A DNA stretch of 64,000 nt from Streptomyces sp. RerS4 (GCF_023515955.1 NZ_CP097322.1:6496501-6560500), one strand, 5' to 3'. Counted from the first letter of the stretch, positions 45,799 through 54,992 are shown. Translations and numbers: made by a program. The notes: generated by a model not told the origin, from the letters alone.

Positions 45799-46835
45799 CC
45801 GATCTTCAGATCACCGGCCTGGCCAAGGCATACGGCGCCGGTGCGCCGGTCCTCGACGGCCTCGACCTCACCGTTCCCGAGGGTGCTCTGGCGGCCGTAC
45901 TCGGTCCTTCCGGCTGCGGCAAGACGACTCTGCTGCGTATCATCGCCGGCTTCCTGCACGCCGACGCGGGCACCGTGGCCATCGGCGGACGCACGCTCAC
46001 CGGTCCCGGAGTCCACCTCCCGCCCGAGCGGCGCCGCATCGGCGTCGTGCCCCAGGAGGGCGCGCTCTTCCCGCACCTGAGCGTGGCACGCAACGTCGCC
46101 TTCGGCCTGACGGGAGCGGACCGCGGCTCACGGCGGCGCCGTACGGAGGAGATGCTCGAACTGGTCGGTCTCGCCGGCTACGGCGACCGCATGCCGCACG
46201 AGCTGTCCGGCGGCCAGCAGCAACGGGTCGCCCTGGCCCGCGCGCTGGCGCCGGAACCCGCCCTGGTCCTGCTCGACGAGCCGTTCAACGCCCTCGACAG
46301 CGCCCTGCGCACCGGGGTCCGGGCCGACGTGCGCACAGCCCTGCGCGCCACCGGGGCCACGGCCCTGCTGGTCACTCACGACCAGCAGGAAGCCCTCTCC
46401 ACCGCCGACCTCGTCGCCGTCGTCCGCAACGGTACGGTCGCCCAGTGCGGCACACCGCAGGAGGTCTACCGTCACCCCGCCGATCCCTGGGTGGCCTCCT
46501 TCGTCGGGGATGCGGTCCTGGTCGGCGGAAGGGTGGAGGGCGGGACGGCGGCCACCCCGCTGGGCCGCGTTCGCCTGGCGGCCGCGCCGGGCGGCGTGTC
46601 CGAGGGCCTTGTCATGCTCCGGCCCGAGCAGCTCCAGCTCACCGACCCTGTGGGCGGGGCCACGGGCACCGTGACCGAGGTGCGCTTCTACGGCCACGAC
46701 GCCATGGTCACCGTTGCCGTCGACGGAGTCGACGCACCCGTCGACGTACGCGTCCCCGGCCCGGCCACCACCCGCGTCGGCGAGCGCACCGGCATCACGG
46801 TCACGGGAGAGGCCACCCTGCACGCGGCGGGGTGA
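45795..46835 (+). CDS. fbpC: Ferric iron ABC transporter ATPase (FbpC-like)
   Basis: 346 residues. Walker A GPSGCGKTT, Q-loop VPQEGALFPHLSVARNVAFG, signature LSGGQQQRVALARALA, Walker B LVLLDEPFNALDS and switch LLVTHDQQEALSTADLVAVV. A C-terminal TOBE-like domain follows (RPEQLQLTDPVGGATGTVTE). In FbpC this domain can sense the metal. It ends exactly where a truncated sigma-factor gene on the other strand is cut off. Confidence 0.92.
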   Translation: MTDLQITGLAKAYGAGAPVLDGLDLTVPEGALAAVLGPSGCGKTTLLRIIAGFLHADAGTVAIGGRTLTGPGVHLPPERRRIGVVPQEGALFPHLSVARNVAFGLTGADRGSRRRRTEEMLELVGLAGYGDRMPHELSGGQQQRVALARALAPEPALVLLDEPFNALDSALRTGVRADVRTALRATGATALLVTHDQQEALSTADLVAVVRNGTVAQCGTPQEVYRHPADPWVASFVGDAVLVGGRVEGGTAATPLGRVRLAAAPGGVSEGLVMLRPEQLQLTDPVGGATGTVTEVRFYGHDAMVTVAVDGVDAPVDVRVPGPATTRVGERTGITVTGEATLHAAG

Positions 46836-47041
46836 CGACCGGGGTGAAGTCGTCGTCGGACCGCGGGTCGGCGCTGAGGTAGGCGACGTGGCGGCCGGAC
46901 GTCGCGGTGCGGGGCACGCACGAAGCGGTCCACCGCTGCGGAGTCGCCCTCGCGGGCGGCGAGCGCGAGCGCGGTGGCCAGGTCGTCGGTGTCGTCGGCC
47001 TGGCGTGAGGCGGTCGGGCGGGCGAGCAGGGCAGGGGTCAT
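46836..47041 (-). pseudogene. N-terminal remnant of an ECF sigma factor
   Basis: ATG 47041 behind GGAAGG starts MTPALLARPTASRQADDTDD, then LATALALAAREGDSAAVDRF, VRA. This is the opening of sigma region 2.1 in Streptomyces ECF sigma factors. After about 50 codons the frame shifts (the next patch, RHVAYLSADPRSDDDFT, is region 2.2 in another frame), and the gene is cut at the fbpC end. Regions 2.3 to 4 are missing. Confidence 0.7.
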
Positions 47042-47499
47042 CGCCTGATGTCCTTCCGGGAATCCGGATCCGGTGGCGCCGCCGCACTGCGGGCGGGGCG
47101 GGCCGGTGAGCGGTACGGCCTGCCGGAAGCCACAGCCGATGACGGAGGCACGGAGGCGAACCGGTACGTCGTCGCGCGTCGGTGAGCCGGCTGTCAGATG
47201 ACATCGATCCCTTGGGGTGGACCCCATGACGTGATGGCGTGGACGAGCAAGAGCCGGCGCGGTGCCCGGACATCGTGGGACCGGCGGGCTCGCAGACGCG
47301 GCCGGTCGGGGGTGCGGGGAGGCGGAATGCCAGGTGGAGGGGGTACGAGGAGCCGGTCGACTACGACGCGCGGGACGCGGAACGCGCCGACGTTCTCCGT
47401 GGGCGAGCCAGAGGCCGCACAGCAGTGCGGGGGCAGCTACCAGCGCGTTCGCGCCTACCGGCACAAGAAGCGCACCTCTCCGCGACCGGTGACCGCCCC

Positions 47500-47645
47500 G
47501 CCGCCGTCGTCCCGAACGGTCTCCGGATGGATCCTGACCCGCCCGGAAACCCCCACCGAGCCCGAACAACTCCAGCTCAAGACCGTCCGCACCCAGTGTC
47601 CCGAACTCGACGCCCTCACCCGACCGTTCGGTCCTTCGCGACCGT
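47500..47645 (+). pseudogene. ISL3-family transposase fragment
   Basis: The plus strand reads SSRTVSGWILTRPETPTEPE, then QLQLKTVRTQCPELDALTRP. The block W-L-TRP-[DE]-L/P-TE-x-EQLQLK-xV-x-x-CPEL-x-AL is characteristic of the middle of ISL3 transposases. No zinc finger, DDE residues or terminal repeats remain. It marks past IS activity beside several truncated genes. Confidence 0.6.
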
Positions 47646-47941
47646 GCCCATCTCCGCCCGCGCGGCGTACGTTCCCTCGTCGGGAGAGGCTTCGGTGCGA
47701 GCAGATGGTACGAGGGGATCGAGCGCGTACGACCTCCTTGGGTCGGGGTGAGGGACGGCGGGCGGGCGCGGGGTGGTCAGGTCCAGCCGAGTTCGGTGTA
47801 GGGGTGGCCGGCCCGGATGCCTTCGATCGCGGCCCGGGTGGTCGACGTCATCAGTGGCGACGCCGACGGGTACGGGCGGGTCCGCCTGGGCGGCTACGGC
47901 CGTGGCGGGGTGGTGTACGGCGACCTGTCCTGATCGTCCTG

Positions 47942-47982
47942 GCCCGTGGGCGGGCGGCGGTCCGCGCCGTCCACCCACGGGC
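47942..47982. terminator. Hairpin downstream of the sigma/anti-sigma unit
   Basis: GCCCGTGGG (47942-47950) pairs with CCCACGGGC (47974-47982), with further GC pairing inside. It sits 54 bases beyond the stop of the minus-strand membrane protein gene and after a short plus-strand frame ending GGVVYGDLS, so it may stop transcripts from both sides. Confidence 0.6.
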
Positions 47983-48035
47983 GGGCCGCTGCCGAGGACG
48001 ACCTCCGCGGCGTCGACCAGGCTACGGGCACGGCC

Positions 48036-48857
48036 TCATCGGGTCGGGGTGAAGCCGCCCCAGACCGAGAGGGCGCCGCGGGGACCGTTGGCGTCGACGC
48101 GGTAGCCGTCGTGCCCGGCCTCGCGCTCGCCGGCGGCGTGGTTGTACTGGCCGGCGAAGACGTGCTGTCCGGCCGGGACGGTGCGGCCCGGCTTGAGGAT
48201 CCAGCGGTAGACCACCGCCGCGTCCTCGTGCTGCACCGTGACGGTGAAATCCTCGGGGGGCATCGTCCGCCAGTGGCCGGTGCTCTGTACCGCGCCGGTC
48301 TGCCTGATGCGCAGTTCCACGGTGAGTGCGGTGAGTGGCTGGGTGGATTTGAGGGTGATGTTGCTCTGCGCCCAGAAGGTGTTGCTGTTCGCGCCCAAGG
48401 AGCCGGCCGACGACAGAGGCCCGTCCTGGACGTGCGGCGCGCCGCCGGGCTGCGCCGAGCCCGTGGCGCCTGACGCCGAAGGGCTGGGGCCCGTCGGGGA
48501 CGGCCGGTCCGGTGCGGTCGGGCGGCCGGGGGCGGGCGTCGACGTCGTCGACCGCGTCGACGGTGTCGACCGGGGGTTCCCGGACGGCTCGGACGGCGCG
48601 GCGGGGGTGGCCGAGACGCCCGGCCGGGCCGGCGGGGACTGGACGATGGCGGCGACGGCGAAACCGCCGACCGCCAGAGTGCCGGCCGTGGCGAGGGAGG
48701 CGAGCGCGATCCTGGGCCAGGGCCTCGCGCGCGAAGACTCGCGGTGGCGGGCGGGGGCGTCGGACATGCCGCGTTCCACGCGTGCCAGGATCCGGGCGTG
48801 GTCGGGCTGGTGGGCCTCGGCGGCCGCGCGCAGCCGCCCGGTGAGTTCCTCGTTCAA
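48036..48857 (-). CDS. Single-pass membrane protein, probable anti-sigma partner
   Basis: 273 residues from a TTG start at 48857 that overlaps the sigma-factor stop (TTGA) and has GGAGGAG in front. The short cytoplasmic part (LNEELTGRLRAAAEAHQPDH, ARILARVERGM) fits the small sigma-binding helices of such partners. One membrane helix (RIALASLATAGTLAVGGFAV) follows, then a long Pro/Ser/Thr linker and an exported beta-domain (NTFWAQSNITLKSTQPLTAL, TVQHEDAAVVYRWILKPGRT) resembling a cellulose-binding-type fold. Coupling to the sigma gene supports an anti-sigma or sensor role. The exported domain could detect envelope or polysaccharide. Confidence 0.75.
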   Translation of the reverse strand: MNEELTGRLRAAAEAHQPDHARILARVERGMSDAPARHRESSRARPWPRIALASLATAGTLAVGGFAVAAIVQSPPARPGVSATPAAPSEPSGNPRSTPSTRSTTSTPAPGRPTAPDRPSPTGPSPSASGATGSAQPGGAPHVQDGPLSSAGSLGANSNTFWAQSNITLKSTQPLTALTVELRIRQTGAVQSTGHWRTMPPEDFTVTVQHEDAAVVYRWILKPGRTVPAGQHVFAGQYNHAAGEREAGHDGYRVDANGPRGALSVWGGFTPTR

Positions 48858-49387
48858 CGGCTCCTCCTCCCCGACAACAGTTCTCCGGCCGCTCCTGTGC
48901 TGCCCAGCATCCGTTCCAGCTCGGCCATCCCCTTCGAGGTCTGGCTCTTCACCGTACCGACAGATATCCCGAGGGCCAGAGCGGTGTCCTTCTCCGACAG
49001 GTCGAAGGCGTGCCGCAGGACCACGCAGGTTCGCTTCCGGAACGGCAACCGGGCGAGAGCCGTACGCACGTCCACGACGGCGGCCACGTCCGGTCCGTCC
49101 AGCGGCTCCACACCGCGGGACCAGAACAGGGCGATCCGGCGGCGCTCGCGCACCGCGCTGCGGATCCGTGACCGCGCCAGGTTGGCGACCACGCCACGCG
49201 CGTAGGCGAGCGGGTGTTCGGCCTGGCGCAGCCGGTCCCAGCGCCGCCACAGTGCGATCAGGGCGTCCGCGGCCAGATCGTCGGCGCCGTCCGCCTCGCC
49301 CGTCAGGAGATGGGCGAACCGGGCGAGTTCGGCGTAGTGGCGTTCGAAGAAGTCGTGGAACTCCGCGGACGCGTCATCGAGGACCAT
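48854..49387 (-). CDS. SigE-family ECF sigma factor
   Basis: 177 residues. Region 2: FHDFFERHYAELARFAHLLT, then DGADDLAADALIALWRRWDR and YARGVVANLARSRIRS. Region 4: LPFRKRTCVVLRHAFDLSEK, then DTALALGISVGTVKSQTSKG. Complete and intact. ATG 49387 lies 13 bases inside the 3' end of the expansin-like remnant. Co-transcribed with the membrane partner. Target promoters are not evident in the window. Confidence 0.9.
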   Translation of the reverse strand: MVLDDASAEFHDFFERHYAELARFAHLLTGEADGADDLAADALIALWRRWDRLRQAEHPLAYARGVVANLARSRIRSAVRERRRIALFWSRGVEPLDGPDVAAVVDVRTALARLPFRKRTCVVLRHAFDLSEKDTALALGISVGTVKSQTSKGMAELERMLGSTGAAGELLSGRRSR

Positions 49388-49884
49388 GTCCGTTGGTCGT
49401 CCCCTTCGCAAATGTGTGCGCTAACATCCGGGCGGCAGCGTACCAGTGCCCGGTCGGCCGGGGCCCGCCGATGCGTACCTCCAGCCGTGCGACCGGATCG
49501 CGGTGTTTCGCGAAGGCCTGTTCGCTGAGGTCCAGTTGTCCGGGTGTGCAGGGCAGCGGGCATTCGTTGGTGATCCGGACCGTGATCGAGGCGCCGTTCG
49601 CGACGCGGACGCGCACGTACGCGCCGCACGCCCTGAACGACTCGTAGTCGGTGGGTGGACGTCGCCGGTGGGGTTGCCTTGGCCGAAGGCTGGGGCGCCG
49701 CGCCGGTCGTGCCGACGGCGGTGGCGGGGCCGGGGCCGGGGTCTGCGCGGCGGGCGAGCCGGACGCCGGGGAGCATGGCCGTCACCAGGCAGACGAGCAC
49801 GCCCGCGGTGGTCAGCGCCACCGCGGGCGTGCCGTCAGCCTGTGTCTGTGCCTGCGCTGCCTGCCGTTGCCGTGCAGTCTGCAT
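49374..49884 (-). pseudogene. Expansin-like (DPBB) secreted protein, frameshifted and shortened
   Basis: ATG 49884 opens a frame with a hydrophobic anchor (VALTTAGVLVCLVTAMLPGV) and a Pro/Thr linker. The frame then changes near 49650. The second frame reads DYESFRACGAYVRVRVANGA, then SITVRITNECPLPCTPGQLD and LSEQAFAKH, which is the second half of the double-psi barrel of bacterial expansins. The first half of the barrel and any CBM63 are missing. Expansins loosen cellulose, in keeping with the neighbouring xylan and cellulose genes. Confidence 0.65.
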
Positions 49885-49984
49885 GTCCGTCCGTTCGAAG
49901 ATCGGGTCGAGGTGCACTCCTTGGTTGCCGCCGGACGCGAATGGGTTGCCGCAGGATGCGAAACGTTGCCGAAGGGTCCGCTCA

Positions 49985-50430
49985 CGGGGCGGGGGAGTGC
50001 GGGGAAGAGGGCTGGGCGCCGCGGATGCCGCGTGGAAGCCCACTCCTCGGCAGCGGCCCGCCCCGGGGTGTTCGGCCAGGCGGCCAACGGCTACTGGAAC
50101 CGGGTGGTAGGCCGGGCGAGATCGGGAACGGCGTCCCGGACCACCGGAAAGCGGCGGCGGGTTCCGCCCGAGCCCAGGCGGAGAGGGACGTAGAACTGGG
50201 GGGAGCGGCCCCGGTGGTCATGGCGGACCTCGGCTTCGGGCGGGACGAGGCTGACCCGGCCGGGGCGGATCGCGTACGCCGTGCCGTTCACCGTCAAGTC
50301 GGCCTCGTGGCCGTACAGATGAGCTGCCAGAGGTCCGGCAGTGAGAACACGTCCACCTGGCCGGCCGGGCCGTGCACGCCGATGCCGACGGCGGCAAGGG
50401 CCGTGTGCGCCGGTATGCGAGGCCCCCTCC
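49985..50430 (-). pseudogene. AraC-family regulator remnant
   Basis: In one frame AHTALAAVGIGVHGPAGQVD, then VFSLPDLWQL; after one missing base near 50318, HLYGHEADLTVNGTAYAIRP, GRVSLVPPEAEVRHDHRGRS and PQFYVPLRLG. This is the cupin-like sensor domain of an AraC-type regulator. Further patches (WPNTPGRAAAEEW) follow in other frames, but no helix-turn-helix is found. It lies beside the monosaccharide transporter, so it may once have regulated it. Confidence 0.7.
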
Positions 50431-50469
50431 TCGTGCGGGGCTTGCCGCCCAGGCGAGGAGGGGGCGAGG

Positions 50470-51705
50470 TCAGGCTCCGGCCTTGCGCTTGTTGTAGACG
50501 TCGAAGCCGACGGCCGCCAGCAGCACCAGGCCCTTGATCACCTGCTGGTAGTCGGTACCCACGCCGACCAGCGACATGCCGTTGTTCAGCACGCCGAGCA
50601 CCAGACCGCCGGTGAGTGCACCGATGACGGTTCCCACACCCCCGCTTGAGGAGGCGCCGCCGATGAAGGCGGCGGCGATCGCCTCCAACTCGAAGTTGAT
50701 GCCGGCCTGCGGCGTACCGGCGTTGAGGCGCGCCGCGAAGACCAGCCCGGCGAGGGCCGCGAGGACGCCCATGTTCACGAAGGCCAGGAAGACGACCCGC
50801 TTGCTCTTCACCCCGGACAGCCTCGCCGCCGCCTCGTTGCCGCCGATGGCGTAGGTGTGCCGGCCGAGGATCGAGTTGCGCATCACGTAGCCGAAGCCGA
50901 CCAGCAGGACGCCGAGGATCAGCAGCACGACCGGCACCCCGTGGTAGCTGGCCAGCAGCAGTGTGAAGGCCACCACGGCCGCCGTGATCGCGCCGAGCTT
51001 CGCCAGGAACAGCCCCGTCGGGAGCGGCTCCAGTCCGTACGAGGCGGCCCGCCGCCGGCCGCGCACCTCCTGCAGGATCGCGACGGCCCACACCACGAGG
51101 CCCAGCAGCAGGGTGAGGTTGTGGTAGTCGGTGTGGGGACCGACCGTGGGAAGGAAGCCGCTGCTGATGTTCTGGAAGGCCTTGGGGAACGGCGCCACCG
51201 ACTGGCCCTGCAGGAGGATCTGGGTCCCGCCGCGGAACAGCAGCATGCCGGCCAGCGTGACGATGAACGAGGGGATCCCGAGATAGGCGATCCAGAACCC
51301 CTGCCAGGCTCCGGCGAGAGCGCCGATCAGCAGCGCGGCCACCAGCGCCACGGGCCACGGCACGTGGTGCTTGACCATCATCACCGCCGCGGCGGCCCCG
51401 ACGAAGGCGGCGAGCGACCCCACCGACAGGTCGATGTGCCCGGCGATGATGACGATCATCATGCCGATGGCCAGGATGAGGATGTAACCGTTCTGCTGGA
51501 TGAGATTGGTGATGTTGAGTGGCTGGAGCAGGATGCCGTCCGTCCAGAACTGGAACAGCAGCACGATCAGCGCCAGCGCGACCAGCATCCCGTACTGGCG
51601 CAGGTTGCCGCGCAGCGCCGCGGCCAGTACGGCGCCCGCGGACTGTCGCGGGCCGGTGGGCGGCGTGCCGGGCGTGGTCTCTGGGGTGGTCTGGGTCTGG
51701 GCCAT
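50470..51705 (-). CDS. mmsB: Monosaccharide ABC transporter permease (XylH/MmsB-type)
   Basis: 411 residues, about ten helices. Family landmarks: NITNLIQQNGYILILAIGMM, IVIIAGHIDLSVGSLAAFVG, LGIPSFIVTLAGMLLFRGGT, TYAIGGNEAAARLSGVKSKR and AIAAAFIGGASSSGGVGTVI. The IDLSVGS and GG-x-GT blocks are diagnostic of ribose/xylose-type permeases. ATG 51705 follows three bases after the ATPase stop, so the pair is co-translated. With xylA/xylB upstream, xylose is the likely sugar. Confidence 0.93.
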   Translation of the reverse strand: MAQTQTTPETTPGTPPTGPRQSAGAVLAAALRGNLRQYGMLVALALIVLLFQFWTDGILLQPLNITNLIQQNGYILILAIGMMIVIIAGHIDLSVGSLAAFVGAAAAVMMVKHHVPWPVALVAALLIGALAGAWQGFWIAYLGIPSFIVTLAGMLLFRGGTQILLQGQSVAPFPKAFQNISSGFLPTVGPHTDYHNLTLLLGLVVWAVAILQEVRGRRRAASYGLEPLPTGLFLAKLGAITAAVVAFTLLLASYHGVPVVLLILGVLLVGFGYVMRNSILGRHTYAIGGNEAAARLSGVKSKRVVFLAFVNMGVLAALAGLVFAARLNAGTPQAGINFELEAIAAAFIGGASSSGGVGTVIGALTGGLVLGVLNNGMSLVGVGTDYQQVIKGLVLLAAVGFDVYNKRKAGA

Positions 51706-51708
51706 GCC

Positions 51709-53274
51709 TCACACCTGCTTGTCGGGGTATGCGGGGCTCGTGGTCATGAGCCGCATGAGGGATTCCTGGGTGGCGTCGGCACGGCTCACCTCACCGGTGA
51801 TCCGGCCTTCGGCCATGGTGTAGATCCGGTCGCACAGGCCCAGGAGTTCGGGGAGTTCGGAAGAGATGACGAGTACCGTCTTGCCCTGGGCGGCGAGATC
51901 GGCGATGACGGTGTAGATCTCCGCCTTGGCGCCGATGTCGATGCCCCGGGTGGGTTCGTCGAGGATCAGCACCTCCGGCTCGGCGAAGATCCACTTGCTG
52001 AGGACGACCTTCTGCTGGTTGCCGCCGCTGAGCTTGCCGGTCTGCGCGAACACCGAGGGGGCCTTGATGTTCATGGTCCGACGGAACGATTCGGCGATCC
52101 GCGCCTCCTCGTGCCGGTCGACCCAGCCTCGCCGGGCGACCTTGCCGAGGGAGCTCAGCGAGATGTTGCGGCTGATGTCGTCGTTGAGGTTGAGGCCGAG
52201 CTGCTTGCGGTCCTCGGTCACGTACGCGATGCCGTGCCCGATCGCCTCCGGTACGGTCCGGGTGCGGATCTCCCGGCCGTGCAGCCGCACCCGGCCGCCG
52301 GTCCACCGTCCGTACGAACGGCCGAAGACGCTCATGGCCAGTTCGGTGCGACCGGCGCCCATGAGGCCGGCGATGCCGACGATCTCGCCTCGACGGACGT
52401 TGAGCGAGACGCCGTCGACCACCTTGCGCCGGTGGTCGATCGGGTGCCGGACGCTCCAGTCCTCGATCTCGAAGGCGACCTCGCCGATCTCGGCCCCTGG
52501 TGCCGAGTAGGGCTGCCGCTCGGGGTAGCGGTGTTCCAGGTCGCGGCCGACCATGCCGCGGATGATCCGTTCCTCGGAGATGCCCCCGGAACCGATCGCG
52601 ATGGTCTCGATGGTCCGCCCGTCGCGCAGGATGGTGACGGAGTCCGCGACCCGGGCGATCTCGTTCAGCTTGTGCGAGATGAGGATGCAGGAGATCCCCT
52701 GAGCCTTGAGTTCGAGGATCAGGTCGAGCAGATTGCGGCTGTCCTCGTCGTTCAGGGCGGCCGTCGGCTCGTCCAGGATGAGTAGCTTGACCTTCTTGGC
52801 GAGTGCCTTGGCGATCTCGACCAACTGCTGTTTTCCCACGCCGAGATCGGCGATCCTCGTGTGCGGGCTCTCGTCGAGTCCGACCTGCCGGATGAGTGCG
52901 GCGGCATGGGTCAGCGTCCGGTGCCAGCTGATGACGCCGCGCGTGGCGTGCTCGTTGCCCAGGAAGATGTTCTCGGCGATGGACAGGTAGGGCACCAGCG
53001 CGAGTTCCTGGTGGATGATCACGATGCCGCGCTGCTCGCTGGCCCGGATGTCCCGGAACCGGCAGGGATCGCCCTCGAAGTAGATATCGCCCTGGTAGCT
53101 GCCATGGGGGTGGAGCCCGCTGAGCACCTTCATCAGGGTGGACTTGCCGGCGCCGTTCTCACCGCAGACGGCGTGCACCTCACCTGCGGCCACGGTCAGG
53201 TTGACCTCGGAGAGGGCCTTGACACCGGGAAACGTCTTGCTGATCGACCGCATTTCGAGAACGGGTAGGGCCAT
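51709..53274 (-). CDS. mmsA: Monosaccharide ABC transporter ATPase with two NBDs (XylG/MmsA-type)
   Basis: 521 residues. The first NBD has Walker A GENGAGKST, signature IADLGVGKQQLVEIAKALAK and Walker B LLILDEPTAALND. The second has the degenerate loop GLMGAGRTELAMSVFG but a good signature (LSGGNQQKVVLSKWIF) and Walker B (VLILDEPTRGID). This asymmetry is normal in the family. ATG 53274 is preferred over the longer frame to 53343, although its ribosome site is weak. Confidence 0.93.
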   Translation of the reverse strand: MALPVLEMRSISKTFPGVKALSEVNLTVAAGEVHAVCGENGAGKSTLMKVLSGLHPHGSYQGDIYFEGDPCRFRDIRASEQRGIVIIHQELALVPYLSIAENIFLGNEHATRGVISWHRTLTHAAALIRQVGLDESPHTRIADLGVGKQQLVEIAKALAKKVKLLILDEPTAALNDEDSRNLLDLILELKAQGISCILISHKLNEIARVADSVTILRDGRTIETIAIGSGGISEERIIRGMVGRDLEHRYPERQPYSAPGAEIGEVAFEIEDWSVRHPIDHRRKVVDGVSLNVRRGEIVGIAGLMGAGRTELAMSVFGRSYGRWTGGRVRLHGREIRTRTVPEAIGHGIAYVTEDRKQLGLNLNDDISRNISLSSLGKVARRGWVDRHEEARIAESFRRTMNIKAPSVFAQTGKLSGGNQQKVVLSKWIFAEPEVLILDEPTRGIDIGAKAEIYTVIADLAAQGKTVLVISSELPELLGLCDRIYTMAEGRITGEVSRADATQESLMRLMTTSPAYPDKQV

Positions 53275-53388
53275 GGTTGTGCATCCGTATCGTCGGGGCG
53301 GTGGGGTGCCGGGCGGGTCTGGCGGTCGCCCTGGGCGCCGCACCGCCGGTGTTCGGCGTCGCCGGACCCGTCGGTTCGGTCCCGTGGG

Positions 53389-54501
53389 TTACTTGAGCTG
53401 GTCCGCGGTGTACTGGCCGCTGTCCACCAGGACCTTCTGGTAGTTCTCCTTGTCGACGCTGACCGGCTGGAGCAGCTGCGCCGGTACGGTCTTGACGCCG
53501 TTGTCGTACTGGCTGGTGTCATTGACCTCGGGCTTGCCGCCGGTCAGCAGAGCGTCGCCCATCTGCACGGCGGCCTTCGCCAGTTGGCGGGTGTCCTTGT
53601 AGACGGTCTGGGTCTGCTCGCCCGCGATGATCGACTTCACCGAGGCCAGCTCGGCGTCCTGGCCCGTGACGACGGGCAGCGGCCGGCCGGCGCCGTAGCC
53701 GACGCCCTTGAGCGAGGAGATGATGCCGATCGAGATGCCGTCGTACGGCGAGAGCACGGCGTCCACGCGGGCGGCGGTGTACGACTTGCTCAGCAGGTTG
53801 TCCATCCGGGACTGGGCGAGACCGCCGTCCCAGCGCAGTGTGGCGACCTGGTTGAAGGCGGTCTGGCCGCTCTGCACGACCAACTTCTTGTCGTCGACAT
53901 AGGGCTTGAGGACGCTCATCGCACCGTTGAAGAAGAAGTTGGCGTTGTTGTCGTCCGGTGAGCCCGCGAACAGCTCTACGTTGAACGGCCCCTTGCCGTC
54001 CTTGAGGCCGAGCTTGTCGACGATGTAACTGCCCTGGAGGACACCGACCTTGTAGTTGTCGAAGGTCGCGTAGTAGTCGACGTTCCCGGTGCCGCGGATC
54101 AGCCGGTCGTAGGAGATGACGGGGACGTGGGCATCGGCGGCCTTCTGCAGCACGTTGGTGAGCGAGGAGCCGTCGATGGCGGCGATCACCAGCAGCTTGG
54201 CCCCCTTGGTGATCATGTTCTCCACCTGGGAGACCTGGTTCTCCACGACGTTGTCGCCGTACTGGAGGTCGGTCTTGTAGCCCTTGGCCTGGAACTCCTT
54301 GACCATGTTGTTGCCGTCGTTGATCCAGCGCTCAGACGACTTGGTCGGCATCGCGATGCCGATGAGGCCGCCTTTGGCGCCCCCGCCGGATCCGCCGGTT
54401 GCGCCGGTTGCGCCGTCACCCGCGCCGTTGGCGCTCTGGCCGCAGGCCGCCAGGGACAGCGTGAGACCCACGGTGACAAGGCCCGCCGAAAGCTTCCGCA
54501 C
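53389..54501 (-). CDS. chvE: Monosaccharide ABC transporter binding lipoprotein (ChvE/XylF-type)
   Basis: 370 residues from GTG 54501, which has GGAGG at good spacing. Lipobox LSLAAC. The periplasmic-binding fold of the ribose type shows IGIAMPTKSSERWINDGNNM, GAKLLVIAAIDGSSLTNVLQ, HVPVISYDRLIRGTGNVDYY, DAVLSPYDGISIGIISSLKG and PVVTGQDAELASVKSIIAGE. It matches the ChvE/XylF branch. First gene of the transporter operon, driven by the operator-bearing promoter at 54644-54670. A 114-base gap separates it from the ATPase gene. Confidence 0.93.
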   Translation of the reverse strand: MRKLSAGLVTVGLTLSLAACGQSANGAGDGATGATGGSGGGAKGGLIGIAMPTKSSERWINDGNNMVKEFQAKGYKTDLQYGDNVVENQVSQVENMITKGAKLLVIAAIDGSSLTNVLQKAADAHVPVISYDRLIRGTGNVDYYATFDNYKVGVLQGSYIVDKLGLKDGKGPFNVELFAGSPDDNNANFFFNGAMSVLKPYVDDKKLVVQSGQTAFNQVATLRWDGGLAQSRMDNLLSKSYTAARVDAVLSPYDGISIGIISSLKGVGYGAGRPLPVVTGQDAELASVKSIIAGEQTQTVYKDTRQLAKAAVQMGDALLTGGKPEVNDTSQYDNGVKTVPAQLLQPVSVDKENYQKVLVDSGQYTADQLK

Positions 54502-54643
54502 AGTTCCTCCAGTGATGTTCCGCGACCGGCACGGTGCGACCCGGTTGGGTGACCGGAAGCGGTCGAGCGGGGCAGGCCGAGAGCCGTTTGCCCGCACTGC
54601 GCGAGGCCGGACTCGCAGTGGATCCGGCCTGGCGATACATGAG

Positions 54644-54670
54644 TGTTAACGCTCACAAGAGTGGCGTCAA
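54644..54670 (-). promoter_or_regulatory. Promoter with operator of the monosaccharide transporter
   Basis: On the minus strand a TTGACG -35 (54665-54670) is followed, 16 bases later, by a TAACAC -10-like sequence. The dyad TGTTAACGCTCACA (plus-strand reading, 54644-54657) overlaps the spacer and the -10. Its pattern matches the perfect palindrome at 54979 at 12 of 14 positions, as expected for sites of one LacI- or ROK-type repressor. Confidence 0.6.
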
Positions 54671-54978
54671 GGGTCTGTTCGATCACCGTTGCGCCAACAA
54701 CCTCGCAGGCCATCAGCCTCCTTGGCGGGGCACCCGCACACCGGGGCGAGTCCGGGCATGTCCGGCATGCCGCCCCGCGCGGAGAGTGTGCGGGCTGTTT
54801 CGTCAGTGTGACGAGCCTTCGCTCGCCGGACGGCCGCTCGGATCTCCACCGTCAGCGCCAGGATTTCGCCGGGCTCGGCGCGGTGGGGCGTCCGGCCTGG
54901 AGCTGACCGCCACGGCGGCTTGTGCTCGCCGCCACGTAGGCACACGCCTTGACAGGCTCCGATCCCCTGAAGGTCATA

Positions 54979-54992
54979 TGTTAGCGCTAACA
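54979..54992. promoter_or_regulatory. Perfect 14-bp palindrome TGTTAGCGCTAACA
   Basis: A perfect dyad with the CG centre of LacI-family operators, flanked by AT-rich bases (ATA...ATA). It lies about 100 bases past the xylA stop and 478 bases upstream of the transporter start, far from an obvious promoter for the flanking genes. It could be an auxiliary site that loops with 54644-54657. Confidence 0.65.

Noticed and set aside
47817..47930. Short plus-strand frame ending GRVRLGGYGRGGVVYGDLS
   Set aside because: Could be the tail of a lost gene, but too short to assign or to call coding.
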